From Vitrella brassicaformis (Eukaryota > Sar > Vitrellaceae): a DNA stretch of 60,118 bases. Below are positions 23,985-34,152 of this stretch, in pieces. The stretch spans positions 169,994 to 230,111 of the forward strand of contig CDMY01000581.1 of assembly GCA_001179505.1 (NCBI GenBank). The letters are read 5' to 3'. The notes under the pieces are model-generated. The model ran no database searches, had not been told where the DNA came from, and saw only the letters and a list, made by a program, of their open reading frames with translations. Within the stretch, counting starts at the first letter, position 1. The number at the start of each line of letters is the position of its first letter. A program made the translations under genes and the position numbers.

Positions 23985-26900
23985 GCCACATTGACACAAA
24001 CGGAAAGGGGCGGGCTGTGCGAGTGGGTGGGATGAAGAAGGCCCACAGCGTTGCGAGAGAGAAGGCGCTGAAGGAGCTCGCCATGAAAGTCGAGGGGCAA
24101 GGTCAGTGAGCAGATTGCTTCAAGGTCGGCACGTTGACGAGTGTCTGTGTCTGTGCATGTGTGTATTTTCAGGTTACAAGTACGACGGTGGTCGTGAGGG
24201 CATTGTCTGGTACAGAGTAGTGAGCTTCAATCAGCTGTGGCAGCTCATCGGCTCCGCCAAAGACACCGACACATATAAGGTGAGCCACACAGCACAGCGG
24301 AGCGCAGCAGCACCCATCTCTCCGTCTCACGCACATTCCTCCTTCCTGCCTTCAGTTGGTCCGCGGCAACACGATGATGGGCGTGTACCAGAATGAGAAG
24401 TTCGACGTGTACATCGACATCTCCGCCATCCCATCACTCGGCGAGATTTCCCTCACTGACGTCAACAACCAGCAGCAGATCGACATCGGCTCGGCCGTCA
24501 CGCTCACCGAGCTGCGGGCATTCCTGCTGGAACACGACAAGCGGCGCGGGGAGCTGACGAGCAAGTACGGTGTGCTGGCCTCGCACATCCACATGGTGGC
24601 CAACTGGCACGTGAGGAACGTCGCATCGTGGGCGGGCAACCTCGTCATGGCCAGAGAGAAAGGTCCGCCTGTCCAGCCGCCCATCCATCCATCCACACAC
24701 ACGCATATAAAGGATGTGTGGGTGCAGGTTTCCCCTCCGACCTGGCCACCATCCTGTCTGGTGCCGATGCAACTCTCACGGTCGACCTCATCACCACCAC
24801 CACCCCCACCAGCAGCAGCAAAGAGGAGGAGGGCTCCATCCATGCGCAGCCCGAGACGAGGGTCATGACGGTGCTCGACTTCGTCCGGACCGAGAGTTTC
24901 GGCGAGGGCAAGCGAGCCTTTGTGCGGCAGCTGCACCTGCCGGCCAGCGGGGCAGATCAACACATGAGAACCTTCAGGGCCGCGGTGAGTCAGTCAGCGA
25001 GACGGACAGAGATGTGTACACTTCTGTGTGACATGGGGGTCCCGTCGGTGTGTCCTTTCGTTGTCTTGTTTCAGTTGCGTCCTCAGAACTCCCACGCCCT
25101 CCTGAACGCCGCCTTCAACGCAAAACTGACCGCGTCGACCATCACCCAGTGCAGCATCGTCATCGGTGCAGGTGAGTGAGGCACCTGGACACACTGACAC
25201 ACTGACACACAGACACACACACCGACGGGATCTTCCACGAATGGCATATCTGCAGTTGGCGGCGACCCGTCGGTCTTCCCCCATGGCCGTGCACTGAGCG
25301 CCCCGCTGACGAGTGAGCTGCTGAAGCATGTTGACCTCATCAAGGCCGCCATGAGCAATGAAGGAGAGGACTCACTCAAGGTCAGCCAGCCGATTGGATT
25401 GGTGCAGGTGTGTGTGCGTAAGTAGCCCACCCCCACCCCTTTTGCTTTTGTGTGTGGCTGTTCCCTTGCTGAATACAGGCCCTGTACACCAGTGCAGCTG
25501 CGCAGCTGCTCAAGGAGATGAAGCTCAAACCACTGCCAGAGTACACTGACACACACGGGGTCCCGGCGCGAAGGCACTGTTTGTGTCGTGTGTCGTGTGT
25601 CGCGTGCACGCTCCTCTCTGTCTGTTTCTGTCTGCAGGTACGTGACGGTGACTCAGCCCGAGGCCAAGCTGGCCTACCGAGAGAGCCTCCTGCTCTCCTT
25701 CCTCTACAAATTCGTCCTCACAATGCTGCACACAGCACTCAGGGTGGGCTGGGCTGGGCGAGTGAGATGAGACCGCCTTCCAACCCCAAAACACTCCAAC
25801 CCTTCTCTGTACCTGCAATGGCTGGACTGAACAGGGTGCCGGCAAGTCCCTCCCCGCCCATCTCCTTTCAGCCATCGAGCCCCTCAAGCGCCCTGTGTCA
25901 GATGGCAATCAGGCGTACAAGCCGGACCCCTCTCTCTACCCCGTCTCATACGCCATCCCCAAGCTCGCCGGACACGAGCAGGCGGCAGGAGAAGCCGAGT
26001 ACGTCGACGACCTTCCAAGCGGCAAGAGCGACCTCTATGCGGCCTTTGTGCTGGCGGGGCGGTGCTGCAGGACGATCGAGGGCATCAAGGCGGACAAGGC
26101 GCTGGCTGTGGATGGGGTGGAGGCGTTTGTGGGTGCGAGTGATGTGGTGTCGGTGATTGGGGGGAGCAACACTCCCGAGGGGTTTGGCGGGGAGGAGGTG
26201 TTTGCGAGCAGGGAGACGCTCTATGTGGGGCAGCCGGTGGGGATGGTCATTGCCACATCGCAGGTAGGTATCTTGCGATCCGTGCCACGCACATCTATCT
26301 ATGGGCAGAAGGGTGAGTGAGTGGGTGTGGGTGCTTCTGCAGCGATTGGCCAACGAGGCTGCCCGCCTGGTCGAGGTGGAGTATGGCGCAGCGACAGCCA
26401 CGCCCATTCTCACCCTCCAAGACGCCATGGACAAAAGGAGCTTCTACAGGTACACACAACCGTGCACACAAACGAACACACGTCCACACGAATGACATGT
26501 CTGTGTGTGTGTGTTGTCATGCAGTCTGGATTTCTCTCTGCAGACGATCGCCAGTGGCAACGTCGAGGAGGGGTTAAAAAACGCTCCACACGTCGCATCG
26601 AGGTACACACACGCACACACACACCATGTGGGCGCTTCCCATCCAAGCAACACCCTCTGGCCGTCCGTGTGTGTGTGTGTGTGTGTGTGGTGCTGTAGGC
26701 GCGTCTCATGTGGCGGCCAATCCCACTTCTACATGGAGAAGCAGACCGCCTACTGCACTCCAGCCGACGGCGGCACACGCTTCACCCTCTACTCATCCAC
26801 ACAGGACCCACAGCTCGCCCGAAGATGCGTCTCAAGCGCCTCCAACACGCCACCACACCACATCAACGTGGTCGCCAGGCGAGTCGGCGGCGCATACGGG

Positions 26901-29700
26901 GGCAAGCTCACACGCATGCTCCCGGCCGCCTGTGCATGCATGATCGGCGCCAAGATAATGAAGACTGCTGTGCGGATGGCCACCGACATCACCACCGACA
27001 TGACCATGAATGGGGGGAGGAACCCGTTCCTGGCGGACTACCGAGTTGGGTACTCGAGTGGGGGCGTGATAACGGCTCTGGACATCAGCAGCTACCAGAA
27101 TGCGGGGTGCACTCTGGACTACAGCATTGGGGTGTGCCACGAGTACAATGAGGCGCTGGATAGCGTGTACTACGTGCCCAACTGGCGAAGCAGGGTGTTC
27201 CCATGCAGGTGGGCGAGGGGGCATGGCATGCACGGGGGGGCGGGCAGGCAGACACTCTGACGTGACGTGTTGTGGTGTGTGTGTGTGTAGGACCAACTTG
27301 CCGTCCAACACTGCTGTGCGGAGCTTTGGACATATCCAATCAGCGTTCATCATCGAGTGCGTCATCGAGGTACGCCGACATCTGCGCATTCATTGACACA
27401 CACACACACACACACACATCCTTACTCTCATGCATGGTCATTAGGATGTGGCCCGCCAAGTGGGCAAGACTCCCGAGGCCGTTCGAGAGCTCAACATGTA
27501 CTCTCTGCGCAACGCCGTCAGCCCCACTGGACAGCCCCTGGAACACTACACCATGCCCACGGTGACAAGAGCACGGCACAGGCATAGCACACACATGGAT
27601 GGTGTCTGTGTGTGTATGTGTGTGTGGTGTAGGTGTGGTCCCGCGTCAAGGACAAAGCTGGCTACGCTGACAGAGTTGCCGAGATTGAGCAGTACAATGC
27701 CGCTAACCGGTACGACCGCCGCACACACACCCACAACCGCTCATACGCACTATGATGTTGTTGGTGCGATCGATACATTGTGTGCAGGTGGCGCAAGCGT
27801 GGCCTTGCCATTACGCCTGTCAAATATGGCGTCGGGTAAGCGTCTCCCTGTCGCACACGGACGATCTCCGAGCTGTGCTGCTCATGTGTGCTGTGCTGTG
27901 CTGTGCTGTTCAGGTGGCACCCGGCTGGCGCGTTGCTGAATGTGTCTGCGGACGGCACGGTTCTCATTTTCTCGGGCGGCGTCGAGATGGGCCAGGGCCT
28001 CCTCACCAAAGTCACACAGGTCTGGTCAAGTCACCACACCACATCACACACAGATGCACACACAGCCACTGCACAGCACACATTCAGTCCTGACTCGCTG
28101 TGTGTGTATGTGTATCTGTGTGTGTGTGTGTGTGTAGGTGGCTGCCAAGACGCTGGGTGTGCCTATAGACAAGATAGTGATCGGCGACACCAACACGCAC
28201 ACAATTCCCAACTTCGGAGGAACAGGCGGCTCCGTCGGGTCGGGCACCAAGTGAGTGACCGTCTCACAAACAAACAACACAATCAGTCACATCGATGAAC
28301 GAAATGTGTGTGTGTGTGTGTATGGTGGGGCCTCTGTGCAGTGCCGAGGCGGTCAGGTGAGTGAGTCGTGTGTGATCAACGGACGGACGGACGGATGGAT
28401 GGACGGATGGATGGACGTAGATTGGCGTGTGAGGAGCTAAAGGCGCGTCTGAGCCCGGTCAAGGACAAACTCATCGCTGACAACGACGGCAAGGTGCCCT
28501 CATGGGAGACACTCGTCAGCACCGCCAACCGCGCAGCCATCAACCTGTCCGTCACTGGTAGGCACAACACAACACACCACACGAACACACGCGTGATAAT
28601 GGACGTACTCGTCCCGTGTGTGTGTCGTATGTGTAGGTTATTTCGCGGCGCCCGGCACGTCCGGTGTGCATGAGGGTGTGGGCGGCCAGTGGTGGAAGTA
28701 CCCTTCGTCCTACTTCAACTTCGGGGCGTGCTGCGTGGAGGCCGAGATAGACGTACTCACGGGCGAGGTGGAACTGAGAAGGTACACAGGGAGTCGAAAG
28801 GCAGGACACGAGACTGGCTGTGTCTCATGTCATGTCATGCGTGTGTTGTGTTGGTCGTGTAGGGCTGACTTGGTGTACGATTGTGGCCAGAGTCTCAATC
28901 CAGCCGTTGATATCGGGCAGGTGGGAAATGAGATGAAGCACGACAAGACAAGAACATGCCTGCACACACACACATGCTCATGCACACGTACGGCGTGTGT
29001 GTGTGAGTGTGTGTGTGCAGATTGAGGGCGGCTTCATCATGGGCGTCGGGTATTTCCTCCGAGAAGAAGTAAGTAGCACGGAAGCATGAATGCATGCCTG
29101 CAGATGGACGGATGTGTGGGACGTTTCTCTGTTGCTTATTGCCTTTTTTGGCTGCTCTGCTTTGCTGTGCGATGCCTGCAGGTGCTGACCGGGCTCGGCG
29201 GTGAGACCATTTCCAACGGCACATGGGAGTACAAACCGCCATGTTCACTCGATATACCCATTTCCTTCAATGTGGAGGTACGTGAGCCACACACACACAC
29301 GCACACAACCACAACCACACACACACCATGCGCCTGTGCATATGTGGATGCAGTTGCTGAAGGACTGTCCGTTCCCCAAGGGCATCCTCCGCAGCAAGGC
29401 GTCCGGTGAGCCGCCCATGATCCTCTCAAGAGCCGCGTACGGCGCCGTCAAGGCTGCTATCGAGTCAGCACCCACACACCCTCCCGTCAAACACAACAGG
29501 ACACAACACACCGAGTCTGTGGAGTGAGTGGATGGTGTGGTTGATCGATCAGGGCTGCGAGGAAGGAGCGCGGTGTGAGTGCACCAGATGAGTCGACCGG
29601 CGATGTGCTGCTGTGGCATTCGCCGCTGACTGTGGATCGCGTGCAGCAGGCCTGCCACGTCACTGTGGGGCACATGAGCGACACGCTATGCCTCACTTGA
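23985..29700 (+). CDS. Xanthine dehydrogenase / aldehyde oxidase family molybdoflavoenzyme, 5'-truncated by gap
   Basis: About twenty exons continue from the gap to TGA 29698-29700. The FAD domain begins at about 24200 (IVWYRVVSFNQLWQLIG) with the flavin motif LVRGNTMMGVY (24356) and VRNVASWAGNLVMA (24612). The C-terminal FAD lobe ends near 25180-25400. The molybdopterin domain follows: HFYMEKQTAYCTP (26725), VGGAYGGKLTRM (26884), LPSNTAVRSFGHIQSAF (27299), GGVEMGQGLLTKVTQVA (27976), GGTGGSVGSGTNAEAVR, and the catalytic-Glu loop KASGEPPMILSRAAYGAVK (29397). The N-terminal 2Fe-2S domains are missing, presumably in the gap. The enzyme would oxidise purines or aldehydes, probably in cytosol or peroxisome. 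At the substrate pocket the usual XDH Glu (GGKE) is Leu while the Arg of the RGFG loop is kept, so substrate is unclear. Introns show CA-rich 5' and TG-rich 3' halves. Confidence 0.88.
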
Positions 29701-29852
29701 CGGACTGACAGGCAGATGCACGCCATTTATGTGAAGTGAGAGATGCTTTCAAAATTCGACACGTCGAATCAGTATGTGTGGACTGACTACATAGTAGGTG
29801 CGTGTGTTGTGTGTCGTGTGTGCGTGTCTGTACCATATCTGTTTCTTCGCAG
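29654..29852 (+). repeat. 199-bp tandem duplication, unit 1
   Basis: Unit 1 starts within the last codons of the XDH-like gene (GCCACGTCACTGTGG) and ends TTTCTTCGCAG. It contains the final 15 or so codons, the stop, and an imperfect palindrome ATTCGAC-AC-GTCGAAT (about 29755-29770). Unit 2 follows immediately. Confidence 0.9.
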
Positions 29853-30051
29853 GCCACGTCACTGTGGGGCACATGAGCGACACGCTATGCCTCACTTGAC
29901 GGACTGACAGGCAGATGCACGCCATTTATGTGAAGTGAGAGATGCTTTCAAAATTCGACACGTCGAATCAGTATGTGTGGACTGACTACATAGTAGGTGC
30001 GTGTGTTGTGTGTCGTGTGTGCGTGTCTGTACCATATCTGTTTCTTCGCAG
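29853..30051 (+). repeat. 199-bp tandem duplication, unit 2
   Basis: Direct, apparently perfect repeat of 29654-29852, including a second copy of the XDH-like terminal codons and TGA. Because unit 1 ends in a TTCTTCGCAG acceptor-like sequence, the duplicated terminal codons could be spliced in as an alternative last exon; this is inference. Confidence 0.9.
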
Positions 30052-30845
30052 GACTTTTTCGCCTGCATCTGTAAGTGCCGTGCTGCGTTGCCGCGCCTTA
30101 TGCTTGCCAGTTCGTATCTCGTCCGGCCGACCTATCCTTTTGCCGTACGAGACGTGGCACCAACCTGCCTGCACCTGTAGTGCTTGGCTGGATGCGCGCG
30201 TGTCTCCGGAGTGCATGAACGGCGTTTTGACTGCCTGCAGCTTTAGATATTGGATGCCCGGGGCTGACCTGCCTATATGTCGGGAGGAGGGAAACACACG
30301 TCGCATACATAATGACTGCGTGTCTGACTGTCTGACTGTCTGACTGACTGACTGCATGGCTGAGGTTTGCGACATTTTCTTTCTGGCACCTTTGGCTTTG
30401 GACTGACCCGCACGCATAAGTTCCATGACCACGACTCTGCCGTCATGAACACTACATGACGCATGAGTGTATGGGTGGGTACATATGTAAACCACGGGTA
30501 ACCGCGGGACCAAACCGGATTGAACATGTTAACATGCAGAGGGCACTCGAGGGATGAACGCTTGACATGCAGAGAAGGAAAATTGAGAGGGGAGGGAGGG
30601 GGACAGTCATGCGAGCTACTCAATTGGCCAAGATAGTAGATCGTCCACGCATTCTGATCTAGTAGATCGTCCACGCATTCTGATCTTGCACTCCAAAATA
30701 GCAGAAGCGAAGCTTCATTGTTCGCCTTCGGTATAGACACATCGTATTACCTTGTCAACTTCCTCATTATAGCCCGTCTCCCCCCAGTTTCTCTCCCCTT
30801 TCCACCCTTTCCTTCCTCTTGCTTTCCACGTCAGCAACCACTGTG
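30052..30845. other. Spacer, no gene seen
   Basis: About 0.8 kb without a supportable CDS. It contains a (CTGA)n tract near 30320-30352 and a 26-bp tandem duplication at 30635-30686. It precedes the chimeric gene and probably contains its promoter. Confidence 0.5.
30635..30686. repeat. 26-bp tandem duplication
   Basis: Two perfect adjacent copies of a 26-bp unit beginning AGTAGATCGTCCACGC and ending TTCTGATCT (30635-30660 and 30661-30686), about 160 bp upstream of the chimeric gene start. Confidence 0.9.
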
Positions 30846-31559
30846 ATGCCGGCAAAACGTCAGCTTGGCAGACAGCTGGCCAACGTTGGTGCCCGCCTGT
30901 GCCCCAAATTCGGCCGAAAGCGCAAACCGAAGAAAAGCCCCATTGCAGAAGCGACAGAACAAAAGAGCTCGACGCAGCAGCGGACGACACGAACCGCCCC
31001 ACCGCTCGACGGTCCCCGAGCAAGCTGCCGCAGGATTGCCCCAAGGGACGGGGACGCCGCGGAGCTGCCGACGACCTACTCGGAGTCGGAGCCCGAGACT
31101 CAGTCAGACCATCGCGACTGCATCAGCTGCTCATGTCATGTGTGTCTCTGTGTGCAGGAGTGGATGCAGCACAGGAAAGACGAAGAGAAAGCGGCCGACG
31201 ATCTGGAAGAGCAAATCTCGCTTCAAAAGTGAGCATACATACACACCCACACATATATACACACAACACAACCAGCTGAGCTGGTTGATGCATGGCATGC
31301 AAGCAATGATCGTGTCGGATCCATCAGGGACTACGCGAGTCGATTCGAGCGCCTGCAGCAGCTGCGTGCCAAGCGGCGGGGCGACCCTGGACAAGCACAA
31401 GACAGCCAGCCAGACAAGCAGCAAGACAGACAAGCAGTGGCACCAGCGGCGCCACAGAGAGGGCCGGCGGTGATGCAGCCAAGACGGGCAGACCAGGATG
31501 AGGACGCTGACGAGGACGATGTGGACGCCCTGCTGGACTGGCGGAAGAAACTGGTCTGA
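30846..31559 (+). CDS. Chimeric gene: CLCPK-family N-terminus fused to ZNF830-like C-terminus
   Basis: ATG 30846 opens MPAKRQLGRQLANVGARLCP, a clear paralogue of the N-terminus of the gene at 31735 (shared pattern R-L-A-x-VG-x-x-LCPK-x-GR, later TTRT...DGPRAS and the acidic ELPTTYSESEPET). At about 31118 the sequence switches to the duplicated ZNF830-like segment. The former intron 3' end is read in frame (CISCSCHVCLCVQ) into EWMQHRKDEEKAADDLEEQI, then an intron (about 31229-31327, donor GTGAGC as in the parent) joins to DYASRFERLQQLRAKRRGD and the same acidic tail, stop TGA 31557-31559. Predicted length is about 205 residues. It keeps the coiled-coil C-terminus but lacks the GFFDDP motif. 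Expression and function are unknown; it may be a new gene or a relic. Confidence 0.6.
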
Positions 31560-31820
31560 GCCAACCAACACATGTATGTGGGACTGAGTTGCATGAATGG
31601 ATCTGTCGGCAGCGATCTCTGACCAGTCCTTTATCTAAACGCGCGCAGCAACGCTTCACTTCCTTTTTGAGGCAGCATGAGTTGGCTAGCTCGCAGCCGA
31701 GCCCCCAGTTCGGCGACTTTCTCCGCCACCAGTCATGTTTCGCAAGCGTTTCTCTAAACGACTGGCTAGTGTTGGGTCATGCCTCTGCCCCAAGCTCGGT
31801 CGGAACGGCAAACTGCCATC
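31118..31820 (+). repeat. Segmental duplication, copy B
   Basis: Near-identical to 22996-23684 from the ZNF830-like intron 3' end, through the coiled-coil exons and stop codon, across the 3' flank, to the first 28 or so codons of the gene at 31735. Copy B continues into unique sequence where copy A meets the gap. Confidence 0.9.
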
Positions 31821-33501
31821 CAGCCCCACCGCAGCGCCCCATCGCAAAAAAGTGCCCAAGGAGCCCACGACGCAGCACCAGACCGTGACACGCACCACCC
31901 CACGGCCTGACGGCCCCCGAGCAAGCTGGCACAAAGTCGCCCCAAACCATGGGGATGACGACTCAGACGACTCAGAGGTTCCGACTACTCGGGCCTCAGT
32001 GCAGACTCTGAGGAGGAGCAGTTGGCCGAGGAGCTGGGACCAGAGGAGGCCGTGTGCCTCACAGTCAAGGAGGTCACCGTCAAGTCACGAACCCAGTCTG
32101 AGACTGAAGAGGACGCTGAGAAGGGCGAGGAGTCCGCCGAGAACACTCTGCTCGACGAGAACACTCTGCTCGACCAAACGATTGAGCTCTACGTGGAGAC
32201 AGTCCTCTTCGGTGACCAGAAAGAGGACGACACAGACCACAGCATCCACCACGCACCAGTCCCAGTCTCTAAAGCACCATCGCTCTCGGGTACCCCGGCT
32301 GCCGGGCCGTCTGTCAACGATGCCATGGACGCCGCCACGTCCCTGAAGCACCCGTGGGCCACGACGCTCGAGAAGGTGCCTGCCAGCCCCAGTACGATAC
32401 CCATGGAGGTCGTCTGCGCGCACAGTAAGGTCACAATTAAGGAGACAGAGGTGCCAAAGGGCGCCGAGGATCGAAGAAATGCCGCCCTCAAGAAGCTCGA
32501 GGCCAAGAAGATCTTTTCCAACGTCTATGGGCCGGCGTCGGGGAAGCTGCTGCCCGAGTACTCCAGGCCCGACAAGCGCCTTTCCACCACGCCATCGCGC
32601 TTCTACGGCAAGAGCGACCAGGCTAAGAAGGGGCTCGATGAGCTGCGGGCGCTGGCACGGGAGCAGGTTGCCGAGGGGAAGGCACCCGAGCATCAGCAGC
32701 AGCAGCAGCAGCAGCGGCAGCAGAGTGGCAACGGCATGAAGCCCGGCATGAAGCCCGAGGACACGTCCACCTACGGACGCACACACAAACACAAAAGGAC
32801 GCCCGAGTCCCCCAACCTCGTGACCAACAACCAGACGACGTCAGGCGGCACACAGACCACATCAGGCGGCGGGTCATCGCCATCGAGTCGCGCGGACATC
32901 GAGCAGCCGGCACCTAGGAGCTGGCTGGATATGGGCAAAGACCTCTACAGAGACGTCTACAATGCGGCCGTGGAGGCGGGTCAAGACATCATGGATTTCC
33001 CACTTGTGCTGCAGGAGCTCCAGAACATGTACGCTTCCCAGGAATGGTAAGCAGGGGGCACGACAAGAGACTCAAGAGAGAGAGACATATCATGACGGCC
33101 CACACACGCGTCTCCCTTCCTCCCTCCCTCTCCGTGTGTACGCAGTTGTATCGAGGAGACTAAAAAGACTGGCGTCCGGTTTGCCATGTATGAGCATGGA
33201 ACAGACAAGCGGCCAATCGGGCCTGTGCCCATCAGTGAGATCCGCACCTACGATGTCGACGAACTTCCTCAAACGGTCCCGCTCGAAGAGCTTGGTAAGT
33301 CTCATCACCACAATCACCACGGTCGCCGGTGACTCATCTCTCCTGCTGTGCCGTGTCCTTTCTGTGTGCCTCCATACAGACCCGCACGCACAATACTGGC
33401 AACTGAAATGGGAGAAGCAGTGCAGAGACAACAAATGGGAGAGTTGGGGCTTCGGTCGCTTCGCGCGGCAGTTCGGCAGACTGTTCACCTCACCGAGCTA
33501 G
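31735..33501 (+). CDS. Hypothetical protein of the CLCPK family, with an apparent frameshift
   Basis: ATG 31735 (MFRKRFSKRLASVGSCLCPK) reads to about 31980. There the coding-like frame shifts by one base: the downstream frame carries DYSGLSADSEEEQLAEELG and continues open to 33046, while the ATG frame becomes Arg/Ser-rich and stops at 32344-32346. Two introns follow (33047-33145; 33295-33379) in matching phase, and the last exon ends TAG 33499-33501. The product is acidic in the first half (ENTLLDEN repeated as ENTLLDQT), then has KKLEAKKIFSNVYGPASGKL, a Gln tract (about 32693-32720), and a C-terminal domain with YEHGTDKRPIGPVPISEI and HAQYWQLKWEKQCRDNKWES. I do not recognise it. The frameshift may be an assembly error or real decay. 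The frame stays open after the TAG to 33828. Confidence 0.55.
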
Positions 33502-33828
33502 GCGCTGAAGGGCCGGCCAGTGGGTCCGCAGCAAGGCAGCACAGGCTCAGCCAAGAGTCCCCAGGCTCCCCTCAAATCCATCCTAAGGAAGGTCGACCCA
33601 CTGCAAGTGAAGCACTGGATGGCGTGTGATCCCAAAGACCTGGGAGTGGATGATGCTGAGTACGTGCGAGGCTGGGTGGGATTGGACATCAACCTGGGCC
33701 GATGTGAGCCAGCGCATGCGACAAGGGGCATCGCGAGGTACCATGCAATGCGGTCGTCGGGATGGTGCCCGACGGCGATGCACGAGCCGCAGCCTGTGGC
33801 GATCAACGAGCGGTCAGCCCTCTTCTGA
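33502..33828 (+). other. In-frame open extension after the TAG stop
   Basis: Directly after TAG 33499-33501, in the same frame, about 108 codons are open to TGA 33826-33828. Their composition looks coding (KSILRKVDPLQVKHWMACDP; DAEYVRGWVGLDINLGRCEP). There is no ATG near its start. It could be reached by readthrough, by splicing around the TAG, or it could be the remnant of a longer C-terminus. Confidence 0.35.
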
Positions 33829-34152
33829 GGAGACAAGTGCATGTGTCTCCCTTTGCAACAAGGCCGTACATTGGTCCTTGTGTGTGGTTGGACTAAGACG
33901 TCACGAGATAGCCTCTAGCTTGTCTCGCAGACGATCTTCGCGCATGTGTTATTGGGTGTTCTCTATGACGACTTGTTCCACCAACGAATGGACGTGAATG
34001 CATGGAATGCCAATACATCTGGCGCACTGCCTGGCAGGCAACTACAACTACCCCCCAGTCCAGTGTATGTGAGCAGTTGTGCAGTCAGGACACATAGCAC
34101 AGAGACACAGTATCTACGTGTATACCTTACCCTCCCATGCAGCAACATCATT
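33829..34152. other. Spacer between convergent genes, nothing seen
   Basis: About 320 bp between two converging 3' ends. No ORF, repeat or RNA gene stands out. Confidence 0.5.

Noticed and set aside
22996-31820. Transposon explanation for the duplicated segment
   Set aside because: No terminal inverted repeats, target-site duplications, transposase or reverse-transcriptase coding were seen. Introns are kept in both copies, which argues against retroposition.
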